A stretch of DNA of 14,714 bases from Treponema sp. (GTDB lineage Bacteria; Spirochaetota; Spirochaetia; Treponematales; Rectinemataceae). Positions 7,533 through 14,316 of this stretch are shown here, piece by piece. Location of the stretch: NCBI GenBank assembly GCA_017849315.1, contig JAFIHQ010000145.1:1-14714 (forward strand), given 5' to 3'. The position numbers and the translations under genes were made by a program. Below the pieces are notes generated by a model. The model saw only the letters and a list, made by a program, of their open reading frames with translations. It made no database searches and had not been told where the DNA came from. Every line of letters starts with the position of its first letter. Position 1 is the stretch's first letter.

Positions 7533-7563
7533 GTTATAACTTGCGCATTATGCGTGTTATATT
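7533..7563 (+). promoter_or_regulatory. Possible promoter region for the EamA transporter gene
   Basis: TATATT (7558-7563) matches the -10 consensus at five of six positions, but no good -35 lies 17 bp upstream; TTGTTA at 7531-7536 is too far. The 8-bp palindrome GTTATAAC (7533-7540) and CGCATTATGCG (7545-7555, 5-bp arms around one base) flank this stretch and could be regulator sites. The rest of the 7431-7613 gap shows no clear terminator for the sugar operon. Confidence 0.25.
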
Positions 7564-7613
7564 CCCGCACAATGAGTTAAATCTCATGCAGGCGCTTTTC
7601 CAGGGGAACTGCA

Positions 7614-8576
7614 ATGAATCGTAAAGCGTTAAGAGCTGACCTCATGCTTTTGTTGACGGCGGTCATCTGGGGATTTGCCTTTGTTGCACAGCGGGTTGGT
7701 ATGGAGTACCTGGGACCCTTTACCTTCAATGCAGTCCGTTTTGCCCTTGGAAGTTTATCGTTGCTGCCTCTTATTTTCGTGCTCAATAGAAAGCGGGACA
7801 AGGCCGCGATGGCGGATAGAGCGGGTGGGGCAGAGACGGCGCATGGGGTAGGCGGAACGCGAGGGGCAGATGGGCCGTCCAGGGCGAGGAGGACAGACGG
7901 CCATTTGATACCTGGCACGCTTGCAGCGGGGAGCATGCTTTTTATAGCGGCGTCGCTGCAGCAAATCGGCATCCAATTCACAACGGCAGGGAAGGCTGGC
8001 TTCTTAACTGGGCTTTATGTCGTTCTAGTACCGATAATTGGAGCTTTGCGGGGCAAGTCGACAGGGAAGGCCACGTGGGTCGGTGCTGTCCTCTCAGTCG
8101 TGGGGATTTATCTATTGAGTGCGCCGGAAAAATTTGGCGCTGTGAACAAAGGTGACATACTAGTACTGATCGGTGCTGTGTTCTGGAGTTTACATGTCCT
8201 CATTATTGACCATTTTGCAAAAAGACTTGACCCTTTGAAGTTATCGGCCGGGCAGTTCGCCTGGTGTGCACTTTTTTCTCTCATCGCTGCGTTTGCCTCC
8301 GAGTCCATCACATGGACCGCTTTGAGGCAGGCGGCGCTGCCACTCCTCTACGGCGGCCTCGCCTCGGTAGGGGTGGGCTACACGCTGCAGGTTGTCGCCC
8401 AGCGCGACGCGCCGCCTGCTCATTCCGCGGTACTGATGTGCCTGGAAGGTGCTTTTGCCACACTAGGAGGCGTTCTTCTGCTTTCTGAGCAGCTGACCGT
8501 GCGCACTGTGGCGGGCTCTGCTCTCATGCTTGTGGGCATGCTCGCCACGCAGTGGGACGTGATTATTCCTTCTTAA
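7614..8576 (+). CDS. EamA/DMT-superfamily transporter with a hydrophilic insert
   Basis: This 320-residue membrane protein has the two-fold EamA architecture of about ten TM helices. Typical signs are the N-terminal MLLLTAVIWGFAFVAQR segment, a TGLYVVLVPIIGAL helix, a second repeat starting at WSLHVLIIDHFAKRLDP, and a C-terminal LEGAFATLGGVLLLSEQLT segment. The family exports or imports amino acids or other small metabolites; the substrate cannot be predicted. Unusual is a stretch at about residues 59-100, between the second and third helices, rich in Gly, Ala, Arg and Asp, which lengthens a loop that is usually only a few residues. AGGGG at 7602-7606 supports the ATG at 7614. The gene ends convergently, overlapping the next gene by 14 bp. 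Confidence 0.9.
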   Translation: MNRKALRADLMLLLTAVIWGFAFVAQRVGMEYLGPFTFNAVRFALGSLSLLPLIFVLNRKRDKAAMADRAGGAETAHGVGGTRGADGPSRARRTDGHLIPGTLAAGSMLFIAASLQQIGIQFTTAGKAGFLTGLYVVLVPIIGALRGKSTGKATWVGAVLSVVGIYLLSAPEKFGAVNKGDILVLIGAVFWSLHVLIIDHFAKRLDPLKLSAGQFAWCALFSLIAAFASESITWTALRQAALPLLYGGLASVGVGYTLQVVAQRDAPPAHSAVLMCLEGAFATLGGVLLLSEQLTVRTVAGSALMLVGMLATQWDVIIPS

Positions 8577-9561
8577 ACGGCTCGCCAAGCGAGGCAGGCG
8601 GCTTAGCGTTGAGCGCCCGCAACACCCGTGAGATGTCCTTGCGCACATTTTCCGGCAGTCGCGCAAGCGTGCGGTCTACCCATTCCGCGCTGCCAATGTT
8701 CACAAGGAGCAGTGTCAGAATCATCAACGGGAAGGGCGCAACTTGCAGAACCTGCGACGGTACCGAAGGCAAGCTCGGCTGTAAGACGAGTCCCAGCCAC
8801 TGCAAGAGTGCGAACAGATACGCACCAATTGCCGCCCTAAACGGATTCCACCCACCAAAGATTGTTATGGACAACACGATCCAGCCAATACCGTCCAGTC
8901 CCGATATCGTTCCCTTCCAACCGGCTTTTACCGAAAGCGAATAGATCGGCCCCGCCAATCCGGCGATTGCACCACCCACAATGGCATAGACATACTGCAA
9001 TCTACTCACGTTTTCGCCGCGAATATATGCCGCGGCCGGTTTTTCGCCCATGCCGCGCAAAACCAGGCCCGGTCTGGTGCGGAAAATGAAGAACCACGCC
9101 GCAAAGATCAGCACAAACGAAAGATACGTCATCACGTCCTGCTGGAAGAAAAGTGGCCCCAGTATCGGGATGCGGTCCAGCAACGGAATTGGCACTTGCG
9201 AAATTCTGGGGCCCACCTTGCCCATGATGGGGCTTCCGAGGAAGTACGACAAATCCCGGCAGAGCATGGCGAGCACAAAGCCGACCGCCACCTGCGACTG
9301 TCCCAAGGTCAGGCTTGCAAACGCCACGACAAGCGCAACGAGCCCTCCAATTGCGGCTCCTGCCACAAAGCCCAGCACTACACTGTTCGTTGCAAGGGCT
9401 ACCGCAAAGCTTCCCATGGCGGCGATAAGAATGAGCCCGTTCATCGACAAATTAAGCACGCCTGCGCGTTCAGAAATTGTCTCTCCAATGACGGCAAACA
9501 GAATCGGCGCCGCCGAAGCGAGTACGCCGCCCAAGCTAACGAGCAAAACAGAATTGTTCAT
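8563..9561 (-). CDS. BMP-family ABC transporter permease 2 (BPD_transp_2, YufQ-like)
   Basis: This 332-residue polytopic permease, read from ATG at 9561, belongs to the branched-chain/ribose-type permease family found with BMP binding proteins. The diagnostic region is ERAGVLNLSMNGLILIAAMG, equivalent to the usual 'GvlNiGlEGlmligA' stretch; here an Asn stands where many members have Glu. A later GPIYSLSVKAGWKGTISGLD segment and the GWNPFRAAIGAYLFALLQWL helix are also typical. AGAGGG lies 7 bases before the start; an upstream in-frame start (9621) would add 20 hydrophilic residues inside the neighbouring gene. It overlaps the upstream permease gene by four bases (ATGA), indicating coupled translation. 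It is the last gene of the operon. Confidence 0.92.
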   Translation of the reverse strand: MNNSVLLVSLGGVLASAAPILFAVIGETISERAGVLNLSMNGLILIAAMGSFAVALATNSVVLGFVAGAAIGGLVALVVAFASLTLGQSQVAVGFVLAMLCRDLSYFLGSPIMGKVGPRISQVPIPLLDRIPILGPLFFQQDVMTYLSFVLIFAAWFFIFRTRPGLVLRGMGEKPAAAYIRGENVSRLQYVYAIVGGAIAGLAGPIYSLSVKAGWKGTISGLDGIGWIVLSITIFGGWNPFRAAIGAYLFALLQWLGLVLQPSLPSVPSQVLQVAPFPLMILTLLLVNIGSAEWVDRTLARLPENVRKDISRVLRALNAKPPASLGEPFKKE

Positions 9562-10736
9562 GGCGTAGCCCTCTTTTTCTTTTGAACTTGCGTCCTGATT
9601 CCTTGCCCCAAAATAACACACAACACCAGGGTGCCCTGAAGAACACCTGCGAGCGAGGAATCCAATTTTAGAATGATTGGCAATTGGATCGAGCCCACAT
9701 TGAGCGCCGCAAAGAAAAGCGCGACCGGCGCCGCGATGCTCGCCTTAAAGCCGACCAACATGGCGACCATCAACCCCAAATAGCCATATCCTGACGAAAT
9801 AGATGGTATAAGTCTGTGATAGACGGCTGTAACCTGTATGGCTCCCGCCATGCCGGCAAAGAGTCCACAAATCGCAAACGAGGCCATCATGTGCTGCCAG
9901 GTAGGGATACCGAGCATATAGGCACTGCGGGCATTTTTGCCCACCGCTTTTAGCCTAAGGCCAAAGTAACTGTTCTCTAGCAGCAAATAAACTATTATTA
10001 TACCGATAATTGCAATCACAAGCGATGCAGGGGTAAGCCGCGACGAGCCCGCCGCTATGGGCATCCAAAGTGAACGGTGGAACGGCAGGGTACCCGACAT
10101 TGAGGCGATGCCGGGGCGTTTCCATGGCCCGAAAATGAGCCAAATGTTGAGCGCGGTCGCAACAAAATTGAGGCCCAAGCCTCCAAAAATCTCGTTTACC
10201 CCGCCGAAGGTCTTTAGAGCACCCGCAAGAAGCGCCCACAGCAAGCCGCCTGCCATCCCGGCGAGTATCGCCAGCACCAGGATAAGCGTCGGATTCCACC
10301 CCGAATCCTGCATCGCCCGCATGGCCCAGGTCGTAAATACCGCGCCCAGCGTTATCTGACCTTCTATACCAATATTCCAGAGGCCCACGGTAAACGTAAC
10401 CAGTAAACCAGAAGTTGCAAGCAGGAGCGGCACCCACGATACAAGCACGTTGCTCACGAGGTCCCACGAGCCCACAGCGCCCAAGATTATCGCCTTGTAC
10501 GCTTGAAAAGGCCCCACGCCTGCCGCAAGCAGCACAATCGTCGTAATGACAAGCGCAAAAACGACGGCGCCTACTTGGTACAGAACGCCAGACGCTCGGT
10601 GCTCCTTATCACGACCTTCCAATGCACGGGGCTCCTTTGCACCGCCTTCTGTGGGGCGCTGTAACTTCTCCAAGCTGCCATTTTCTTTTTTGGGTTCGTT
10701 GGGTTTGTGAGGGCTCTTATTGGTCTTATTAGGCAT
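9558..10736 (-). CDS. BMP-family ABC transporter permease 1 (BPD_transp_2, YufP-like)
   Basis: This 392-residue permease, read from ATG at 10736, has a hydrophilic, Lys/Pro/Glu-rich N-terminus of about 48 residues before the first TM helix (about 51-73). Family hallmarks are FTVGLWNIGIEGQITLGAVF, matching the conserved 'GlfNIGaEGQ' core, and a KTFGGVNEIFGGLGLNFVA segment matching the conserved 'g.nEVistlmlN' pattern. It pairs with the downstream permease to form the membrane channel. GAGGAG with a 7-base spacer supports the start at 10736; six more codons are open upstream to 10754. It overlaps the ATPase gene by 8 bases and the next permease gene by 4. Confidence 0.92.
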   Translation of the reverse strand: MPNKTNKSPHKPNEPKKENGSLEKLQRPTEGGAKEPRALEGRDKEHRASGVLYQVGAVVFALVITTIVLLAAGVGPFQAYKAIILGAVGSWDLVSNVLVSWVPLLLATSGLLVTFTVGLWNIGIEGQITLGAVFTTWAMRAMQDSGWNPTLILVLAILAGMAGGLLWALLAGALKTFGGVNEIFGGLGLNFVATALNIWLIFGPWKRPGIASMSGTLPFHRSLWMPIAAGSSRLTPASLVIAIIGIIIVYLLLENSYFGLRLKAVGKNARSAYMLGIPTWQHMMASFAICGLFAGMAGAIQVTAVYHRLIPSISSGYGYLGLMVAMLVGFKASIAAPVALFFAALNVGSIQLPIILKLDSSLAGVLQGTLVLCVILGQGIRTQVQKKKRATP

Positions 10737-12234
10737 ATGTTTTCTCCTCGGCAAATTCGTCCCAATCCTTGCCGCCGATGAGTTTTCCCAAACGCTCTAC
10801 CGTCAGGTTCGAGGCATCCAGCGGTGGTGTCACCTTGCCTGCAAAAAACACCATGACACGATCGCTGTACGTCAGGATCTCTTCCAAATCCGAAGAGATG
10901 AAGATAATCGCAGCACCTTTGGCGCAGCGTTCTTTCAGTTTTCTCCACACATAGATGGTGGATTCGTAGTCCAGTCCCCGCGTCGGATGCTCGATCAAAA
11001 TGAGTTTGAGCGGGTCTTTGAGCAAGGCAAGCAGCGCACGCTGTTGGTTGCCACCGGAAAGTGATTCAATGGGGCTATCCGGTCTTCCTTTAATGTTGTA
11101 AACGTCGATGCGCTCCTTGGTGATCTGGGCGGCCTTCCTGTGGTCGATAAAAAAGCCCTTCATGTTGTCTTTTTCTGCAAGGATGAAGTGTTCTTCCAAT
11201 GTGAGGCCCGGTACGAGCGCCTGTTCAAGGCGTGCCGCGGGCAGGTATGCCACGCCATATTTTTGAAAGTCGTGGTAGGTCCGTCCAGTCATGTCGCGTT
11301 CTTCTTCAGCGAGGCAGAATTGGCCACCGACCGGCTGGGTGAGACCCGCACATGCGTTTAGAAAAAGGGTTTGTCCTGAGCCTTCCATACCGGCGAGCCC
11401 GATCACTTCCCCTGCGCGCACGTCCAAGTCCACACCCTTTATGTTAATCCTGACGCCTTCCAGCTGGACATTCTTCGCATGTAAAACCTTCTGTCCGAGC
11501 TCGAGCTTCGTTTTGGACTCGATTTCGACTTCTTTCCCGAACATCATTTCCACGAGCGCTTTCGTATCGAAAGGTGGCTTCACCGTACCGATGAGCTTCC
11601 CCTGTCTGAGTACCGACGCGGCGTTGCAGAGTGTTTCCACGTCTTCAAGCTTGTGCGACACGAACAGTACGGTCATGCCTTCTTTAGCGAGCTTTTTTAG
11701 TGTCGCAAAGAGTTTTTCCTTCTGAGGAAGGCTTATACCGGTAGTGGGCTCGTCCAGAATGAGGACCTTCGCCCCTAACCACAGGAGCCGCAGAATTTCG
11801 AGCTGCTGCCGCTCGCCTACCGTAAGCGAATCCACAAAAGCTTCTGGGTCGATAGCGAAGTCAAAACGCTCTGCAAGCTCTCTAAACTCCTTTAAAGCGC
11901 CGCGTCGATTTGGCAAAACCCCACCTCTGCTGCCCAGAATAAAGTCGTCGATTACTTTGAGCGGCGGAAAGTCGAGTGGATCTTGATGCAGCATTCCTAT
12001 ACCAGCCCTGATAGCGTCAGCCGGCGCGTCAATGCGCACCGGCTTTCCGTCCAACAGGATTTCACCGCCGTCGGGAGTATAATACCCCGACAATATCTTC
12101 ATAAGGGTACTCTTGCCAGCGCCATTTTCGCCCAAGATCCCCTGGATCGTGGAAGACGGCACCATGAGCGAAATGTTGTCGTTCGCCCGCAGGGTCCCAA
12201 AGCACTTTGTGATTCCCCGCAATTCTATTTGCAT
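10729..12234 (-). CDS. BMP-family ABC transporter ATP-binding protein with two ATPase domains (YufO-like)
   Basis: This 501-residue protein fuses two ABC ATPase domains and powers import through the two downstream permeases. Domain 1 is complete: Walker A GENGAGKST (35-43), Q-loop Gln84, signature SLTVGERQQ (a variant of LSGGQ, 136-144), Walker B VLILDEPT (157-164) and switch His194. Domain 2 keeps LSGGNQQR (392-399) and LILIEHPTRGLD, but its Walker A is degenerate (GMEGSGQT, no Lys) and the switch His is replaced (SSDLEE). This asymmetry is normal for the sugar/BMP group. LPAAR (331-335) replaces the common PEDR motif. The start at 12234 gives MQIELRG and has a purine-rich GAAGAGAAG upstream; an open TTG-started extension to 12285 is unlikely. 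Confidence 0.93.
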   Translation of the reverse strand: MQIELRGITKCFGTLRANDNISLMVPSSTIQGILGENGAGKSTLMKILSGYYTPDGGEILLDGKPVRIDAPADAIRAGIGMLHQDPLDFPPLKVIDDFILGSRGGVLPNRRGALKEFRELAERFDFAIDPEAFVDSLTVGERQQLEILRLLWLGAKVLILDEPTTGISLPQKEKLFATLKKLAKEGMTVLFVSHKLEDVETLCNAASVLRQGKLIGTVKPPFDTKALVEMMFGKEVEIESKTKLELGQKVLHAKNVQLEGVRINIKGVDLDVRAGEVIGLAGMEGSGQTLFLNACAGLTQPVGGQFCLAEEERDMTGRTYHDFQKYGVAYLPAARLEQALVPGLTLEEHFILAEKDNMKGFFIDHRKAAQITKERIDVYNIKGRPDSPIESLSGGNQQRALLALLKDPLKLILIEHPTRGLDYESTIYVWRKLKERCAKGAAIIFISSDLEEILTYSDRVMVFFAGKVTPPLDASNLTVERLGKLIGGKDWDEFAEEKTYA

Positions 12235-12253
12235 CTCGTACTTCTCTTCTTTC

Positions 12254-12270
12254 GTGCACAGGACGTGCAC
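12254..12270. repeat. Repeated GTGCAC palindromes just upstream of the ATPase gene
   Basis: GTGCAC occurs at 12254-12259 and 12265-12270 with a 5-base spacer. As each copy is itself palindromic, the pair is both a direct and an inverted repeat. In RNA it could form a 6-bp stem directly before the ribosome-binding site of the ATPase gene; in DNA it could be a paired operator. Confidence 0.4.
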
Positions 12271-12339
12271 AACGTTCTTTCGCAATTCTTGAATGTCAAA
12301 TGCCTAGTGCTTCCAGGTTGAGTTTATAGCTCTGCCTAC

Positions 12340-12389
12340 AAAAACGCGGGGTACCTCTGGCGATCATGTCGAAGCCATGATACTCCGCG
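12340..12389 (-). terminator. Second, terminator-like rod hairpin upstream of the ATPase gene
   Basis: On the minus strand CGCGGAGTA (12389-12381) can pair with TACCCCGCG (12353-12345), nine positions with one mismatch. It encloses an inner hairpin ATCATG/CATGAT (12381-12376 with 12368-12363; the outermost base pair is shared with the outer stem's end) and an unpaired side bulge. A run of five Ts follows (12344-12340). The multi-part shape allows a terminator, an attenuator or a riboregulator. It matches no riboswitch class that I can recognise. Confidence 0.45.
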
Positions 12390-12421
12390 CACACTAAACT
12401 AACCGTATTGACAACAATCAG

Positions 12422-12455
12422 CCAAAAATGGCGCCGCTGCGTTTACAGCGACGCC
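12422..12455 (-). terminator. Rho-independent terminator after the BMP binding-protein gene
   Basis: On the minus strand GGCGTCGCTG (12455-12446) pairs with CAGCGGCGCC (12439-12430), ten base pairs including one G-U, with a six-base loop. ATTTTTGG follows (12429-12422). It lies 22 bases past the stop codon of the binding-protein gene. Partial read-through would still supply the downstream ATPase and permease genes, for which I see no good separate promoter. Confidence 0.75.
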
Positions 12456-12476
12456 AACCTACGCCACAGGCCACAG

Positions 12477-13679
12477 TTACTTTGAAACCGATTGCCCTTC
12501 CATACCCTGGAGAAGCTGCGGCAGATACCAGATCTGCTGGTCGGTCGCCTTCTCGCCCTTCTTTAGGAATACGGAACCGTCCTGATAGTTGAGAGGTCCA
12601 ACCCACAGGTTCAGACCTTTGCCGAGTTCGCCAATGAACTTATCCACAGCGTCGCTCGCTTCCTTGGACAACGTACCTTTCATGAACCCGACCGCAGAGG
12701 TGTCGCGGTTATTGATATTCTTCCAATCCGGATCGTTCCACTCAAAATGGCTCTTCCAGGTACCGTCCATGGCGCTCTTGACGACCCTTGCATACGTGGG
12801 GCCCCAATTAAAGTAGGGGACGCCAAGCGAGACGCCCTTTCCTTCTTCGAGCGCCTTGTCGTAATCGTACGGCATTGCCCAGACTTTCTTGCCTTGTGCC
12901 GTGAACTTGGCCGCTTCTGCCACTGCTTCTGTTGTATCGATACCAGAAATAACGACATCGAAGCCGGAATTGAAGAAATCGTCTGCAACCTGGGTCGGGT
13001 CGGAGGTTACGCCGGGGATATTGAACCAGAAGCCAATCCAGGTGACCTTAAAGGTGAGTTTCGAAGGATCTTTCTTGAGGTAATTCACCCACGCGTAGCG
13101 GGCGCCAAGATAGGCGGCCGACGCGAGTCGGCGTGTTTCGTCGTTGATAAGCGGCCCCAAGAAGCCGATCTTGCCGGTTTTTGTGGTCATGGCGGCTGCA
13201 ACGCCGGCCACCATTTTCATGTATTCCATCTTGCCCATGACGTTGATCATGTTGGGAAGCGGCAGGTAGTTCTTCCCTTCCTTCCATTGCTGAGAACCGG
13301 AGGTCAGAACGACGAAGATGTCCGGATGGTCCTGTGCGAACTTGATGGCTTCGTCGGTCATGTCGTCGGAGCTAAAGATAACGAGCTTTGCGCCCTGGGC
13401 AACGAGGCTTTCGCCAAGCTGCGACACGGTGGTACCCGGCCTGTCGGCTGTATTTGCCCTGTCGATGTAGACCAGCTTGGTGCCTGGAACCTTATTCAAC
13501 ACATACTGTAATCCGTCATAGTTTGCCTGGCTCCAGCCGTGGTCGTTGTATGGACCGACCATCACCAACCCAATAGTGAGGTTGGGGCCCGCGGCGGGTG
13601 GGGCGCTCTGGGCGAATGCCGTTGAGCTCGCAACGAGCGCAATGCCGACGCATAACAGTAGACTTAACACTTTGCGCAT
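12477..13679 (-). CDS. BMP-family periplasmic substrate-binding protein
   Basis: This 400-residue protein is the ligand-binding component of the ABC importer encoded downstream. The signal peptide MRKVLSLLLCVGIALVASST is followed by AFA|Q, a type I site; the Cys at residue 10 lies in the hydrophobic core, so this is not a lipoprotein, unlike many BMP proteins. IGLVMVGPYNDHGWSQANYD (36-55) is the N-terminal BMP signature, in the 'DHGW' form rather than the 'NDrsFNe' form of PnrA. KLVIFSSDDMTDEAIKFA and WAMPYDYDKALEEG fit later strands of the fold. Family members bind purine nucleosides, riboflavin (RfuA of Treponema) or related ligands; the ligand here is unresolved. AAGGAGA six bases before ATG 13679 fixes the start; an open extension to 13763 covers the promoter and is not likely translated. 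Confidence 0.93.
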   Translation of the reverse strand: MRKVLSLLLCVGIALVASSTAFAQSAPPAAGPNLTIGLVMVGPYNDHGWSQANYDGLQYVLNKVPGTKLVYIDRANTADRPGTTVSQLGESLVAQGAKLVIFSSDDMTDEAIKFAQDHPDIFVVLTSGSQQWKEGKNYLPLPNMINVMGKMEYMKMVAGVAAAMTTKTGKIGFLGPLINDETRRLASAAYLGARYAWVNYLKKDPSKLTFKVTWIGFWFNIPGVTSDPTQVADDFFNSGFDVVISGIDTTEAVAEAAKFTAQGKKVWAMPYDYDKALEEGKGVSLGVPYFNWGPTYARVVKSAMDGTWKSHFEWNDPDWKNINNRDTSAVGFMKGTLSKEASDAVDKFIGELGKGLNLWVGPLNYQDGSVFLKKGEKATDQQIWYLPQLLQGMEGQSVSK

Positions 13680-13734
13680 CTTCTGTCTCCTTGTAGTATT
13701 TGGATCGAAACGACAACCTAAGTAAGGTAGCTTG

Positions 13735-13763
13735 ATTGTTTCACCGTCCGTGACGGCTGTCAA
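13735..13763 (-). promoter_or_regulatory. Promoter of the BMP transporter operon
   Basis: On the minus strand a perfect -35 TTGACA (13763-13758) and AACAAT (13740-13735; four of six -10 matches) are separated by exactly 17 bp. They lie 56 bp upstream of the binding-protein start, leaving room for a leader of about 50 bases. Confidence 0.6.
13744..13756. promoter_or_regulatory. Candidate operator: perfect inverted repeat inside the promoter spacer
   Basis: CCGTC-CGT-GACGG is a perfect 5-bp inverted repeat around a three-base centre. It lies wholly between the -35 and -10 hexamers of the BMP operon promoter, the classic place for a repressor to block RNA polymerase. The repressor is unknown; the motif does not resemble the usual PadR site (ATGT-n8-ACAT). 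Confidence 0.5.
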
Positions 13764-13878
13764 GTTTTTGCGCTATGAAACCGACCGCGATTTCAATTCG
13801 ACACGAAACATTGCGCCCCTTGGTTTGGAATCTTCCAGTTAGAGGAATGGGACCTGGCAAGTCTGTAGAACCGGATGA

Positions 13879-13907
13879 TTGACAATCTCGCTGGGAATGT
13901 CTATAGT
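13879..13907 (+). promoter_or_regulatory. Strong promoter of the PadR/P-type ATPase genes
   Basis: TTGACA (13879-13884) and TATAGT (13902-13907) are separated by 17 bp and match the sigma-70 consensus at eleven of twelve positions. The expected transcription start, about seven bases after the -10, coincides with the ATG at 13914. Confidence 0.75.
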
Positions 13908-13913
13908 TATCGT

Positions 13914-14300
13914 ATGCCGATAACGAATGGCGATATTACCGAGAGAACCTTTTTCTTAGGCTTCATACGGTTGCACCTGCTCTATCACGCGGCGCAACAG
14001 CCTATTTACGGCCTCGACATGATACAGGAATTACGGAGGCATGGTTACAATCTCAGCCCGGGTACGCTTTACCCGATCTTACATGGGCTTGAGAAAGATG
14101 GATTTCTGGAATCCAGACCGCAGGCAGTAAATGGAAAAATTCGTAAGTACTACCGTATTACAGAGGCGGGTCGGTCAAGTTTAAAAGAAGGCACCGAGAA
14201 GGTAGGAGAACTGTTCAGGGAGATATCGGGAGAGGATCAGAAGACTCGTCACAACGTGGACGTTGTCGACCCATTACCTAAGGAAGTACGTCGGGATTGA
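13914..14300 (+). CDS. PadR-family transcriptional regulator, probably leaderless
   Basis: This small winged-helix regulator of 128 residues has the PadR hallmark LSPGTLYPILHGLEKDGFLE (47-66) and the wing RKYYRITEAGR (77-87). A YGLDMIQELRRHGYN helix (32-46) precedes the recognition helix. The C-terminal dimerisation helix is short, as in the small PadR subgroup. I chose ATG 13914 rather than the in-frame ATG 13875: the latter lies upstream of the strong promoter's -35 and has no ribosome-binding site, whereas 13914 sits at the predicted transcription start, implying leaderless translation. The P-type ATPase gene follows after 16 bases with a strong GGGAGG, so the two are probably co-transcribed. 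PadR proteins are usually ligand-responsive repressors, often of adjacent transporters. Confidence 0.88.
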   Translation: MPITNGDITERTFFLGFIRLHLLYHAAQQPIYGLDMIQELRRHGYNLSPGTLYPILHGLEKDGFLESRPQAVNGKIRKYYRITEAGRSSLKEGTEKVGELFREISGEDQKTRHNVDVVDPLPKEVRRD

Positions 14301-14316
14301 TGTATGGGAGGTAGAA

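Noticed and set aside
8579..8595. Bidirectional terminator at the convergent gene ends (CTCGC-CAA-GCGAG)
   Set aside because: The stem is only five base pairs, lies inside the permease coding sequence and has no T-tract on either side.
9050..9568. 172-codon plus-strand frame opposite the second BMP permease
   Set aside because: It is a shadow of a polytopic permease gene, low in family-like features and without a start signal.
12340..12389. A known purine, FMN or cobalamin riboswitch upstream of the ATPase gene
   Set aside because: The hairpin lacks the conserved sequence blocks that I know for these classes; only a generic structured element can be claimed.
12747..13511. 254-codon open frame on the plus strand opposite the BMP binding-protein gene
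   Set aside because: It is antisense to a clearly conserved protein, has no recognisable domain, and its residue content reflects the complementary strand.
12477..13679. Lipoprotein assignment for the BMP binding protein
   Set aside because: The only N-terminal Cys is within the hydrophobic core at residue 10, not after a lipobox; AFA|Q fits signal peptidase I.
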